Shown: positions 26,495-38,866 of the stretch, piece by piece
How the letters are laid out: every line of letters begins with the position of its first letter
Numbering within the stretch: the first letter of the stretch is position 1
Assembly: GCF_963422355.1 (NCBI RefSeq)
Contig: NC_085091.1
Span: 1,942,664 to 2,006,663 of the forward strand
Source of the DNA: Corticium candelabrum
Lineage: Eukaryota; Porifera; Homoscleromorpha; Homosclerophorida; Plakinidae
DNA: 64,000 nt
Reading direction: 5' to 3'
Notes under the pieces: generated by a model
Databases searched by the model: none
Seen by the model: only the letters and a program-made list of their open reading frames with translations
Told to the model about the DNA's origin: nothing
Made by a program: the position numbers and the translations under genes

Positions 26495-29400
26495 CGTGCG
26501 TGCGTGTGTGTAGACTTGAATTTCTATATGTTATTCAGTACCTGCCAGCATAATGTCATGAGCAAAACTCTTACGTTTCAAACAGGGTGTTGATGTGTTT
26601 TGTAGCAAATTGTAACGTTTTATAAGACTTTGTTCAACAAGATTTTTTTGTAATTTTATTAGGTTGCTATGGCTACTGCTCAAGTTATTTTTCAACGATT
26701 TTACTTCTCAAAATCATTTGTCAATCATGATTTTGAGGTAAATCTTTTAGTTACCAGCTTGCATGAAGCTCGTTCTATGCTCTCTTTTCTGTCAACGTAG
26801 CACGTTTCTATGGCATCTCTCTTCCTGGCTGCCAAAATAGAAGAGGCTCCACGTCGTATACGTGACATCATCAATATTTTTCACTTCCTGAAACAGAAAG
26901 CAAACGGAAAGTAAGTGACCTATTGTAGTGTGTTGTATTGTTTCGTATGTACATCACATAATAACACAAGAACATCAGAGATTCTAAAAGCCAATGAGTG
27001 AGAGGTAGACGACTTGGTCAGTGAGTTTGTGTGTCACTGTGAGTGCAAAATTCAGAGCATCATTGCTTTGGTAAGTAGTCGCAAGAAGGGGTGGTAGCAG
27101 CTGCCTTGCCTTAAATCAACATTTTATTATTGCTTATGGACTAACAGCACAGATCAACTATTCAGATAGCCACGCACTACAACCTATACAGTTTGGTCTA
27201 CTTGGGGCTAAAATCAAGGAACAATTGATGGTTTCAACTGTGCATCTATACTTGCCAGTGTAGTGTTCTAGCCAGGTTTGTGGCAAGGTGTAGCGGAGAC
27301 GCTGTGTTTTAGAGGCATAGTCTTTTTGCAGTTTGGACGCGGTATTGTAATTACTTTCTGGTCTTGCATCCGAGTTCCGGTTGGCAAAACTTGCAATATT
27401 ACGTTTTGCTTTAGTCTTCGTAGCCAGCTCCTCTCCTTCCATCTATTATTGGTGGAAACGGTCTGAAGGCAAGTCTTTGATGGTTTGTTGGTCTCATTAT
27501 CTTATTGCATTCTGGTTGGGTAAAATGGTGTCTTGTTTCATCAAATGCACACAACAGCATGTGCTGTGCATGCCATAATGCTAAACTTTTAGCGTTTTTG
27601 ACGTTTGTCATACTGAACATAGCGATCACACATAGGCAACTCACCTCACGCCATAATAGTGTTGGATTCCTTCGGTTGCAAGTTTCTCAAATTCCTGCAA
27701 ATGTGGATGTGAAGTACTAAATGCTGTGCTGCATGCTTGCCTTGCATTGCACCAAATGCATTAAAAGCCATCTAAGTGGTAAGAAGCGATGCCACCATTT
27801 TGCATCTCTGTAGGTTGCTAATCAAATTAGTTAATTAATATACTAACGCCTTTGCTGGGTAGGCCTAGTTGTATATGTAGCCGCAATTCCCATTGAACAC
27901 AAATTATTATGTGAGCAAGACTTTATATTGAAGGTTCTTAATATATGATGGCTTTGGAGAGGGCTGGCTAGACTAGTAAGCTTAGCTGCAAAGAAGAATG
28001 GTGATAATGGCCATTGTCAAGGCATAATGGTCATTTTAAGGCGTAGCTGCTCACTACACCCTAGGATCCCTGGCTAGAACCTGCTTGCCAATTTGAATCG
28101 CCATTAATTAATCACACATCTCAGTGGGACTTACTCCATGGTTAATATTAAATATTATTTTTACTTAATTGCTAAATGAATTCTATTGATTCTGGTTTGG
28201 TCAGATTCCATCAGCAAATAGATTGAAAGCCTAACTCTAAATGGTAGCTAATAAATAGATGCCATAAGTTTAGATTAATTTCGGGTTGACTATAAATGCG
28301 TGTGTGTTGAGGTCACTGTGAGTCTGTATTCTCAAGTTTACACTAGTTTGTGGGATTTCTGTAGCTTCGCTATCCAGCACGGTGGATGGAAGCTGCAGCA
28401 ACTGGACTGATGAGTGATCACTGTAACGGTCAGCTATGCCTGTCTGGTTTGCTGTTGCTTTGTTTGGGTGTGTTTGTTGCTCTGCCTTGCCTCGCATTGT
28501 GCTGTGTTGCTTTGTTATGATAACAGACTGTCAGTGAAATGTGTTATGTAGTGAATTGGTTTAGTCTTGTTGGTTTGTCATTAACTGCAAGTCATGAGAG
28601 ATTTCTGTTACTGATGTACATGTATATTGCTTAGTCATCTGTTGTCTGCTTGTATCTGGTGCTTCACGTTTGAAATGGTAAGAGTGTAATGAATCACTCT
28701 CATGACTTGTCCTCAGGAGAGCTAGGAGAGTGGTTGAGTTTCTCCATATTACATGTGATGTTATACGACAAGCAAGATGAAGGGCAGAGAATTGGTTGTC
28801 AAAGTCTGGTGCAAGCTATGCAGCAAACATGTCGGTATCCAAACTGAAAGATATGGCTGACGTTCCAGCTCAAGAATGCACCAATGACGTTGACAGGTCA
28901 ATCCCAGTTAACTACTAAGTATGTGATAACACTGTACACGACGCACTACACGTGCGTGTCTTCCAGCTTGTTGAGGACTGCCAGACATTGCCAGTTGCAA
29001 GTTGTATGTACGTTTGTGGCTTTTCAGATCTACTAGACATGGCGCGCACTCAGGAACACTGAACACTGATGGCTTCACCCGTGATATGGTACACTGACAT
29101 GTACACTGTGGAGTACATGCATATAGTAGATATCAAATAAATCAGCCCTTCAGGGACACAATGCACAGGAGTCGATCGTGTGTGAACATTCCACATGTAT
29201 TCAAGCAGTAGTCGTTGAGAACTCTGGGAGCACTACAGAATGTGTTCCAAGCTATGAAATAAGGCACATAAAGGAGCGCAAGTGCAGTCACTCTCTTTCA
29301 GAATGAAGGTCTGTGTATGTCTGTTTTGGTGGTGTAGCTGAAGGTCCTGGTAGGGCCACATGCCCTCAATATTCCTGTCATTGACTCTTTGGTATTGCCT

Positions 29401-32400
29401 TTGTGATGTGTCACATCTTGCCGCGTCCTCTTTCTGGTAACCTGAACACATCTAAATGTTGCATTCCTTCGATTAATTTCAAGCTGGCTAACACACGTGT
29501 TGCAAGCAATGTCTGATGGTACAGATTCAGCAGCAAAGCGTTTGGCTTATAGCATCAAAGCGTGTGGCTTTTAGCATCAATGCCTTCAAAGTTACAGTTG
29601 CGTGAAAGAAAACTGACCAACGTCTTACACCATTCTTGGTTAATTTAGTTTTGGTTCTACTCGTCTGTTATTCTGTGTATGGCTTTCTTAGACTTGCAAA
29701 TAGATGTTGCACTATTTGCAAATCATCAGCAGGTTGCATGAGGACCCTTACTTAAGCAGCATTGTTATTTTTGTTTACAATTTGGTGTCACTTGCTTGTC
29801 TTGGGTTCACCTGCCTTCTCACAAGATGTATGAATGGTGTGAACATCTTTATATAGACAAACACAGTAGAAGGTCGGCTGGTGATGGTTCAGGTAGACAA
29901 AACTGCTGTTTTACCAAAGTTGGGTGAGGTTAATGATGCTGCAACAGAGGTTAGTTGCTTTGTTGCGTACTGGGTTACCAACCTAGCATTATGGCACCAC
30001 TTATGCTCTATCATTGACTATCATACACTTGGAAGAACGGCTTAATTCAATCACTGCATGGTTGCTTTTTATCAACGAAGTTTGGCTCTATGTTGAAGTT
30101 TTCAGTTCAGCCTGGTTTGGAATTGGGTTTGGTTGGACTATTCGTGAGCTGGGATGTGACATCCTGTCTTCGTTATTGCCATTTTAAATTAAGTTCAGTA
30201 GTTGACCTCATTTGTTACCCATAGTAACTGTTATAGAAATGGGACAAGGCAAAGGGTAAGAAAGGATGTGATATGCTTGCTAGTTTCTTGAATCATTGGA
30301 CTGGAAATTGACACATGGTGGCAACATCAAACTGGTGCTCTATAAGAACATGTTTGGGTAGACTAGATGCTTACAAGGTGGAGAAAGACAAGGTCAGTTG
30401 CTGATCATATGTATCAAGTCTATCAGGGAGGTGAGTCTTAACTTTGGCACATGAGAACATCCACCTACATTGCCACAATGAATCTTTTCCCTTTCTCAAC
30501 TCGCAATGTCAACATCCTTTTACAGCTGTTTTGTTACAGCTTCAAAATGAAAGAAGACAGAGAGCTCGTTTGTTTCTTTTACTGGTCTTCTGGAGGTAAG
30601 GCTTTGGAAGAGTCGGAGAAGAGCTAGATTATGTCCAGTTGCATCGGAAGAGCCGGAATAGAGAAATGTTTAGAAGAGAATTTTGGAATAGGCCGAGAAC
30701 TTGTAATAACGTAGAGATAACACGAAAGCATTAGTTATTGTTGTATAGCATGAAATGATAGGGAATGTCGAATGGCGTCATAGTAACACGCATTAGGTAG
30801 CTGTTATTTAAATAGAAATGGCTCGAGTCAAGCAACCTCGTCTCTATTGCTTTTCTGTCTTTTGGCTAGAAGAGGTCTCATGACTCTTCTAATCCTTTCA
30901 GACGAAGGAGGAAAAGCAAGAGACGATTGGAAGAGGTAAGGAAATGCAGTCCAAGTTATTTATCACCAGATGCAAAATGACAATGTTTGGCAACAACAGT
31001 CAAAAGGCACAATCTGTGTCAAAGTTAAGAACAGTTGTTTCTGGTTTTAGATGTGTTTTTGAGCATCAAATGTATGAGCAATTTATGCTTTGTTGCTTTA
31101 ATGGCTCTAACAGATTGTGAGGAAGTGCAGATTCAGTAAAAGACTTGCGAGGATTGGAATTGATTTTAAAATGTGCATATTGCAAAGTTACAATGGTGCA
31201 AAGGTCAGAATGGACAAGTAAAGACCATCAAGTCTGTTTACTGGCTAGGTATTACCACTGCTGTGTTCGTCAGCTGAATCTCATTTCGGGCTGATGCAAA
31301 ATGATACGTTGATGTGTATTGTTCATGATGTCTTCACTTTACAACTACTGCCATCAACTGTGTATTTGAACGTGTTCAGGATAAGTTAAAGTGTAGAGCA
31401 GTAACATGTAATTCTGTGAGGCTATAGAGGTGCTCAGACACACAGTAGATGTGTCAGGCAAAATATGCAGAGGCAATGCAGCAATCACTGAAACCATGCT
31501 GCAAGTTGTTGGAAATGACACCAACAGATAACATGCTACAGAATGTTTTCTGGTCTTAAATGATTGAAGTGTACCCTCAAGTCACTATGAGCCAAGAGAG
31601 GCCAAACAACATGGCTGTTTTGCCATTGAAAGACACACCTGTCAAACGAATAGATCTAGAAGGTGCAGTTGACAGACCAAGCCAAGAAGTTTGAAGCTCA
31701 AATAGAGCCTCTGATGGGAAGTAAAAGTGTGACTCCTTTATTGGTGCCTAATGCTCAGGACAGTAATAAAACTGATTGGCAGCAGAACCAGTTTAGCAAG
31801 GCATCAATATAGTTGGCCAGAGGTGTTTGTCTGTGTGCCTGTCTGTTTGTCTGTGTGCCTGTCTTATGTCTATGAGTATTTCTGTTTCACTGTGTATTGT
31901 CTATTTGCCTGTTTTTATCATCAGATTAGTATTTTCCCTGTAACCACATGGTTAATGCATTCCATTCTGTGCGCTTTAATTAAAGGTACACTCCGTCATT
32001 TAGTGCTATGCCCCCACAAACTTGATTACATACTATACACAATCAAGTTGGAAGGTTGGGCTGAACTACAGGCAAAGCTGGATATCAGAGTGTAGTCACC
32101 GTTACAAATAAGGAAAACGTATGGGAGCAATCTGCAATCTTGTTGTTGAAGCAGAGTTCGGGTCGCACACAAACCAACTCGTCATATTTCCTCAGGTCGA
32201 AGGCATCAAATAGGTTACGTTTTACACAAAACTAGGTTTGAACATGCGAGCGCTACATATCAGCGTGAAAACAGAGTGCATATGATCATCACGTGGTAAA
32301 CAATTAGGTCACGTAATAAGTGCAAGCACACAAATGCAGTGCAGTTGGTCCCTTCAGCGCATCCATGCCCATTGCATAACCCACGGGCACGTTTTCTCAA

Positions 32401-35400
32401 CGTCTCGTGACTGTCTTCTAGCATTTTGATGGTAGCAAGGCTCCTAGCGTTAGCATGCGTTGAAGGAATGTTTCTCACGTGACCATTGTATGCGCTCTGT
32501 TTTCAGGCTATTTGCTGCTAATATCTAGTGCTCTCATATCCAGCTTTGCCTGTAGTTCAGGCCAACATTCTATCTTGATTGCGTATCTATGCAATCAAGT
32601 TTGCGTGGGCATATCGCTAAACGATGGAGTGTTCCTTTAACTCTATCATGGTGCTATAAGCAGTTGTGTTTGAAAAGCATGGTTTTGATGAGGCTTCAGC
32701 TTGAAAGCATTACCATTTAGTGTAGCAGAGCAGAGTATTAAGGTGGAAAATGTTCAAATGAAAGAACATATTTCTGAAATTTACACGAAGCACATACAGT
32801 GCACATCAAAACTATTGACACATATCCGGTTTACTTGTACTATTTTTGGAAAGTTTTCTAGTTGTGCTATTTACTAAGAAACCCCGCCAATTTCTTCTTA
32901 AACAGCTGAGAAACAGTCACATAAGCTATTCCATAGTATGCGCATCCACGTAGAGAACTTTTCCATCATGAAACGAGTCATGAAAGACGACGCTGTGATA
33001 TTCTGTTATTAAACTGCTCCAGTACTAGGAAGCCATCTAAGATCTGCCAACTTTTACGTGTTTCTCGCTCTACTGTGTACTGAATTCTCCAAAGACTGGA
33101 CACTGGAGAAGGAATTCAATGGAGAGCTTCCCGTGGCAGACCAAGAAACTAACTGAAAACCGTCGAACAGCGTCAATTAGTGATAATGATGCAACAAAGA
33201 ACAACAAATTAGCAAACAAACTTGCACATCAGCTTGCAGCGCAGGAAGTTGTCGTCATGACTCAAGTGTCGCTACACGATGCGTAAGAATTAAAATTCTG
33301 CTGCTAATGAAGCTAGAAAAACGAGACTCTAGACGTCACGGTTTCTCGAGTGACCCGCTATAGCTCTCCAGATATCTTACACGAAATAGAAAACTTCTGG
33401 GCGGTCTTCAAGCGACGTGTTGAGCTTCATAGACCTCAAAACGTTCATGAACTGAAAGACGTAATCCAGGCGGAGAGGCACTTGCTCACGCCTTGTGATC
33501 TGTTGCCGTACATTGAACGCACGTGTAGCCTAATGCGCCTTTGTCTAGCGCTACGCTAGCGAGGGAAATGCTAGCAAAAATGAAAGAAGAACACAAGTTA
33601 CTGATGCGCACTTGTGAGTTTCCAAAGTCTAGCAAACCTACGAGCAAACACAATAGTTCTCTTCTATCTAAAAATGAACGTAACCTGAAAACGGATGCGT
33701 TTCTGCTCACGTTACCTATGGCCATGCCTCCTAGCGTAAATGTGTCAATAGTTTTGTTGTGGACTGTACTGTATCTTGTGATTTGACTGTTATCACTAGA
33801 AGCAGGTGGTTGTCTATAATGCTGTCAAACTTACAGTACAACTTGTATACCTAAGATATACACTATAAGTGTATGAGATGAGCTCTTTGATAGCATACAT
33901 GTGAAAGTCAGCGTTTATGTGTAGACAGCAATCGGATTCGTATATTCTGCTCTGCTGTAATACAGTATGTAATATTTGTATTAGTGCCTAAAGTTTACAA
34001 TATGGAATGCAAAAAGGTACTAGAATTTAGTTTCGTTTGTGAGTTATCACTAGTGAATTAGTTATGTTGCTGAGCAGCCACAAGACTTCTTTATTTGCTT
34101 GAGGAGGTGAGCTGCTGCTGGTGTTCTGTTTGTGTGGCAAGGCAGCGTAACAACCACATTGCTGGTTACTGGAGTTTCTATTATGTTTAATAATTGAGAA
34201 GAAATTTCTTTGTGTCTCAGAGAGGCCAGTTTCTGTTCATGCACCTGCACCAATTTTCTATTGCTGTTGCTACAGTACTGTATCAGGAGTCAAGAAAGTG
34301 TTTTTGCTGTTGTAACTCATTTGCTGATTTCTGCTAACAACTTCAATAGTGTTGCATGGTTCAAGGAAGCGTGCAGCTACTAATACAGACAGTACAGAGA
34401 AGTGTAATGCAGTACGTTATTCTATCTGCAGTTATGCACATGTAAGTGTGTCATTTATTTAGTCATAAAAGTCCAAGCAAGTTGTTGTAAGTCACGTATT
34501 TAAAAAATACTTAGTTGGTTAGTTGTTTGCATCATAGATTGTGATTTGGCATTTGCTAGTCATTAGAAGTTAGAATCAGTGTATCCTCCAGTACACTCAA
34601 GTCATAAACAACATTTGCAGTGAGGCTACAAGCTCACTGTGTTTGATTGTTGTATATGGTCAGGTGCGTTTTATTGCTGACTTGCTTGTGCTGTGCCTTA
34701 TTTCAGGGCAACTCAACCAATGGACTACATGGGTACTCTGTATTTTAGCTCCAAAAATAGTGTGATCAAAGCTGAAAGGAGAATTCTAAAAGTCAGCAGT
34801 AACACAATGTTCTTTAGAAGTATTTTGTCATTTGATGTTGTATTATAGGAATTGGGATTTTGTGTTCATGTGAAACACCCACATAAGGTTGTTGAATTAT
34901 GCTTCGACTGATTTCCGTTTCTTATGTGTTAATTGCTTGTAGATTATTATTACATACTTGCAAATAATAGAACATGAAAATAATCAAGAGCTGGCTCAAG
35001 AATCTTGGTTAGTTTCTTATTATCTCATCAGTCTTGTGTCATTTCTTTTCTGGCTTTTTTACGTTTGTTATATCATGATGCTTTTGTACGATGGCTTCTG
35101 TCAATGGTTGCTCTCTATTTAGGAATTTTATGAATGACTCGTTGAAGACGGATGTCTTTGTTCGGTTCACACCAGAAACGATTGCTTGTGCTTGCATTTT
35201 CCTTGCTGGTAGACAGCTTCAGGTGAGTGATTTTGATCTTACGAGGTGTTGTCTGCATGTCTGTTCTTTCATTTGTCTGTCTGTCCGTCTGTCTGTCTGT
35301 CCAAGACATATATTTTCGTAAATCGGTACTGTTCCAAGCTATATGATGATCTAAACTAAATAACTCTAAAATTACACAAACAAAAAGGACCCTTAGGCCC

Positions 35401-37361
35401 TACACATACAATGATTTAGTACTTTGCAACTGTAGTGTTCATTCTGTGTATGCTATATAACTTGTCTGCTATAACTTTAGCAATAACTTGTCTGCTATAA
35501 CTTTAGCAAGGCTTCTCTGCAGTTGAATGGAGATAAGAGATCTCCACTAGGTCTTGAATTGGGCCTTGTTTTCTTTCTTTCATCATCTCTAGACGGCTTG
35601 GCCAGCTTGTTCAGATAGTTGGAGGCTTGTATCCCCCAGCGACCAAAATGTTCAAGAACCAAGGGAACAAAAGATGGTTTGATGCCTCCTGGAAGAAGCT
35701 CTAGGTTGTATTTAACCTTTTTTCTCTCCTCTCTCCTTGACGTCACGATACCTGCTGTGCTAGCAGCCAATGCTAGCAAGTCAGTGCACAAGGGATGCGC
35801 TAGAGAATTGTCTAGTTCTGTGTCGTGGCCAGTTTGGGGATCGATAACAACAATGTTTAGTCTGTAGTCGTTGTTGAGGTATCAGTGAATTGGTTCTGTG
35901 CTGTGCTGGAAGTTCAGTTCGGTCAAACACTCTGACCAGACATGCACGATAGCGTTGTGTGTTTGAATAGGACTCCTTCCAGTTTTGCATGTGACCAAGC
36001 GGTAGCCTTCTTGGTCTAAATCTCTGCCATAATCACATCGTCATGCGGATTGTGGTATCTTGCAGCCCAACTCAATCAGCGTTGCCAAATTAGATTCTTT
36101 GGAAGATAGTGCAAGTGCTGAAATGGATGGGACTGCAGATAATCATGCTTCTGCACCCTGTCCTTGCGGTGATTGAAAGCGAGATCTATCTCTAGATGTA
36201 CTGAGATGATCCATAAATTCTTGTACCTTGGATTTGTGATGGTTTCTGTGGAGCCTGTGCTGCAATTTAACATGATCCATGACCAGATCTGGCAAAAATT
36301 TATCTGTAGGAAGAGTTGTAAAGGTCGTAGGCAATTGAACCAGCAGGCTGATTGCTGAGTAGTAAATTGGTGATTGCCTCTTTCATCTCTGGAAAATGCT
36401 GAGGTAATGTGAACAATGTGTGAGCCCAACTTGGGAGGAAAGCAAAAGGAGCTGTTGTGACTGCAGTCGTTAAACCGAAACCACCATTCCTGATAGGCTA
36501 AAGAGCTTGTAGTCACTTTGGATCTTTCGTGACTAAGCCTCCAAATATCTGATGAAATGATACTCTTGTCTGGTTGTCATGAATTTCTGCAGCTTGAAGG
36601 AATTGTCTAGGAGCAACAGTTCTGGCCAGACTGTTAATTCTGGGAACATGACAGTATCTGAGAAGTAAGAGCACTCTGGCTGTTCTCCAGAAGAGGTAAC
36701 TGGTTGCATAATGATCTTTCTGAATTGGCATATTGTGAGCATGATTGTATGACATAAGACGAACACCCCACTGGAGTTCTGAGAATCTTGGTTCCTTGTC
36801 GTGTGACTTGGATCGTATTGGAGTCAGGAATTAACTGATGTGATGAGTCAGACTGACAATATATTTCACACTTCCTTTCCTCAACAAGAAGACTAGCGCA
36901 AGACAGAGAAGAGGTCAGATTCGCAAAACCTGAGAGAAGTTGTCTGCTGGATCCAACAAAACGACATCATCCAAATAGGCTAGCGCAAGCATATTAAGAT
37001 GACTGTTCTGAAGGTTGACTATATGCTGCATCCCTATAGAAAACAGTGCCGGCCTAAAGGGTCCCCTTGATGGACACCTTGTTGAGATTCCAAGACAACT
37101 GTCTTCTCTCCATTCAGATACACAAGTGGATTAGGCCTGAATAGACCTGGAAAGCGTGACTGAAGATATCTGGAAATGAAGTTGACACTTGATTGAGCAT
37201 ATGAGATCTGTCCATTGAATTAAAAGCATTTTTATGTCCGACTTCAGACTTGTGTCTGTTTGCCTGTCTCTCTGTGTCTCATACATATATTTTCCATTTA
37301 AATCAAACATTTACATCTTGAGCAACTTAGAAGAGAAACGTTTACAGCAACACTAATACAG

Positions 37362-37407
<46 letters not shown>

Positions 37408-38415
37408 ATTTTTCTGACTCTGCTTATCAAGTAATTCTCTCGTCTGTTTGTAGATTCCCCTTCCTGAGAACCCACCCTGGTGGTTGTTGTTTGAAGCTTG
37501 TTATGAAGACATTGAGGTGTAGTCAGTCCAGCTAGGCATGTTGTGTACTGTGTCTTATTGTGTACTTCCTCTTGTGTAGGAAATCAGTTGCACTATCTTG
37601 GAACATTATGAAAGACCTCAAGTGAGTTAATATTGGATGGAGTTTTTCCTGTTTGCATTTTCAATTTTTGGTCATACTTAGAGAGAATTATCGAAACTAG
37701 TAGAAGCAGTAACGGAGGCTAAGAAGCAACTCGAAGCTAAGAAAACTGGGGTACACAGCTTGACATGTGTTCCCATATTATGATTTTTATTTCTTGTTTT
37801 TGTTAGGTAATCGTCAGTTCTAGAGACATCGAGACATCAAATGGTCTAAAGACTGGTAGTCGGACTAGCTCTCGTACGGCTTCGCCACAAGCTGGAAGTG
37901 CCACTGGATCGAAACCCACTGCTGACAAGGAGGATGAAAATTATGACACTAGGAAAACTGATTCACAGTCAAGGAGGGAAGCAAAGTCCGGCGATATAAG
38001 TCCTGTGGTTGTGTCTGACAGAAGCAGTGGGTCTCTCAGTGAGGAAAACAGTCGTGGTAGTGGTGATGAGAGCAGCGATAGTTCTCCACGTGTCAGTCAG
38101 CGTAGCTCACCACGTCCAAACACGAGAGACCAGTTGCCTCGACCGTCAAATCGATCACGACATGCTAGACGAAACGAGAGGAATGCATCTCCTATTCGTA
38201 GGCATCGCCAGCATCGACATCGCTCACGCAGTCGCAGTAGGTCAAGGGAGAGGAGGGATCGCCATCCAAGGGAAGGTCAGAGAGAACGATTTAGAGACTA
38301 TAATGGTGATAGAAGATCAGGCTATGGATACGAACGTGATAAAAGTCGTAGGGATCATTACGGAAAGGCCTCTTACCAAGACGATAAGTATCGAGGAAAG
38401 TCTAAATACAGATGA
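25764..38415 (+). CDS. CCNL: Cyclin L, splicing-associated cyclin with RS tail
   Basis: Eleven exons encode 477 aa: 25764-25940, 26663-26737, 26801-26910, 34707-34791, 34849-34887, 34943-35007, 35123-35222, 37454-37516, 37580-37621, 37682-37750 and 37807-38415. Frame is continuous. Diagnostic cyclin L blocks are [56 protein letters not shown], then [15 protein letters not shown] and [11 protein letters not shown]. The two cyclin folds are followed by an Arg/Ser-rich tail ([15 protein letters not shown] near residue 410). Cyclin L partners CDK11/CDK12-type kinases in nuclear speckles and affects splicing; this is family knowledge. The donor after exon 4 is GTCAGC, unusual but in phase. Introns 3 (7.8 kb) and 7 (2.2 kb) carry transposons, and intron 1 contains the assembly gap. 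Confidence 0.95.
26160..26359. other. Assembly gap (200 N)
   Basis: A run of 200 N, a conventional placeholder length, in intron 1 of cyclin L. True length unknown. It is followed by a (TG)n-rich stretch (26428-26508), which may explain the break. Confidence 0.99.
26911..31980. other. Proximal part of cyclin L intron 3
   Basis: About 5 kb with no long open frame and no family I recognise. Scattered short frames lack similarity. A TCTG/TGTG-rich run lies at 31830-31870. The stretch may hold old transposon remnants that are too decayed to name. Confidence 0.4.
31984..32636. mobile_element. 653-bp foldback MITE with TTAA target
   Basis: Inverted repeats of about 120 bp start AGGTACACTCC and AGGAACACTCC. 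They share CCTGAACTACAGGC/CTGAACTACAGGC and AAAGCTGGATAT. TTAA lies directly outside both ends (31980-31983 and 32637-32640). A TTAA target with AGG-starting ends fits Kolobok- or piggyBac-type elements. The superfamily cannot be fixed without a transposase. Confidence 0.8.
32797..33771 (+). mobile_element. Degraded Tc1/mariner element in cyclin L intron 3
   Basis: Ends CAGTGCACATCAAAACTATTGACACA and, reverse-complemented, CAGTACAGTCCACAACAAAACTATTGACACA are flanked by TA on both sides. Inside, plus-strand frames retain a GRPR motif with a QRQLVIM helix (about 33130-33185) and the C-terminal block [15 protein letters not shown] (about 33380-33430). The middle of the transposase is missing and stops abound. 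At 975 bp it is an internally deleted, dead copy. Confidence 0.8.
33790..34706. other. Distal part of cyclin L intron 3
   Basis: AT-rich intron sequence without recognisable features. Confidence 0.4.
35272..37250 (-). mobile_element. LINE copy with reverse transcriptase core, (CAGA)n tail
   Basis: The longest copy of the LINE family, antisense in cyclin L intron 7. From its 5' side the minus strand shows a KNAFNSMDR motif (about 37210-37185) and a QGVHQGDPL motif (37084-37058) with a one-base deletion just after it. An AYLDD catalytic box is at 36966-36980. An [18 protein letters not shown] block (about 36690-36635) follows. The C-terminal part with REERKKVKY and a VLEHFGRWG block is at 35791-35495. 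The (TCTG)n at about 35272-35300 is the 3' tail. Several frameshifts and stops make it a pseudogene. The region before the palm domain is absent. Confidence 0.85.
37255..37405. repeat. Further LINE-tail remnants with (TCTG)n
   Basis: A TCTGT-rich run followed by CATACATATATTTTCC at about 37278-37293 matches the sequence next to the tails at 2080 and 35305. A second (TCTG)n run occupies 37363-37403. These look like 3' ends of other copies of the same LINE family. Confidence 0.55.
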
Positions 38416-38816
38416 AATAGTCCAGTCTGATTTGATTATATGCACATAGGACTGCATCTTTGGTATTAGTAAATAATGAAATTACGTTACTGTGTTGTTT
38501 ACTAGTGTCTGATGTAGCTTATTGTATAATACATTGCCATCTGCATCAGTTCTCTTCTTTTACACTTGTTCTATAGAATGTTAGCTTGATGACACCAGTA
38601 CTACTAGCTTCATATTTGGTGTTCCATCTGTAGGGTTTTTAAGTGGGACATAATCTCTGCCTTACATTTGGCACACTCTGTGCCTTTAGCAAGCCGTGGG
38701 GAATTGCAACTATAATTATAGCATGAACTACATCGAATTGAGTTTAGATACAGTCTAGTAATAATTATATACATGCATGCTTGTTTGTGTTATGCAAAAT
38801 AGCACCACATTGAGCC
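38416..38816. other. 3' flank of cyclin L
   Basis: Contains the cyclin L 3' untranslated region. No canonical AATAAA is visible close to the stop; AATAATGAAA near 38473 and ATAATACATT near 38527 are possible variants. Confidence 0.4.
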
Positions 38817-38858
38817 TAGCCTTGTCCCCAGACTCGCGTGAGTCTAGGGACTAGGCTA
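38817..38858. mobile_element. 42-bp foldback flanked by an 8-bp duplication
   Basis: The sequence starts TAGCCTTGTCCCCAGACTC and folds back on GAGTCTAGGGACTAGGCTA. ATTGAGCC flanks it directly on both sides (38809-38816 and 38859-38866). The ends resemble the TAGCC family. It may be an extreme deletion derivative made only of inverted repeats. Confidence 0.7.
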
Positions 38859-38866
38859 ATTGAGCC

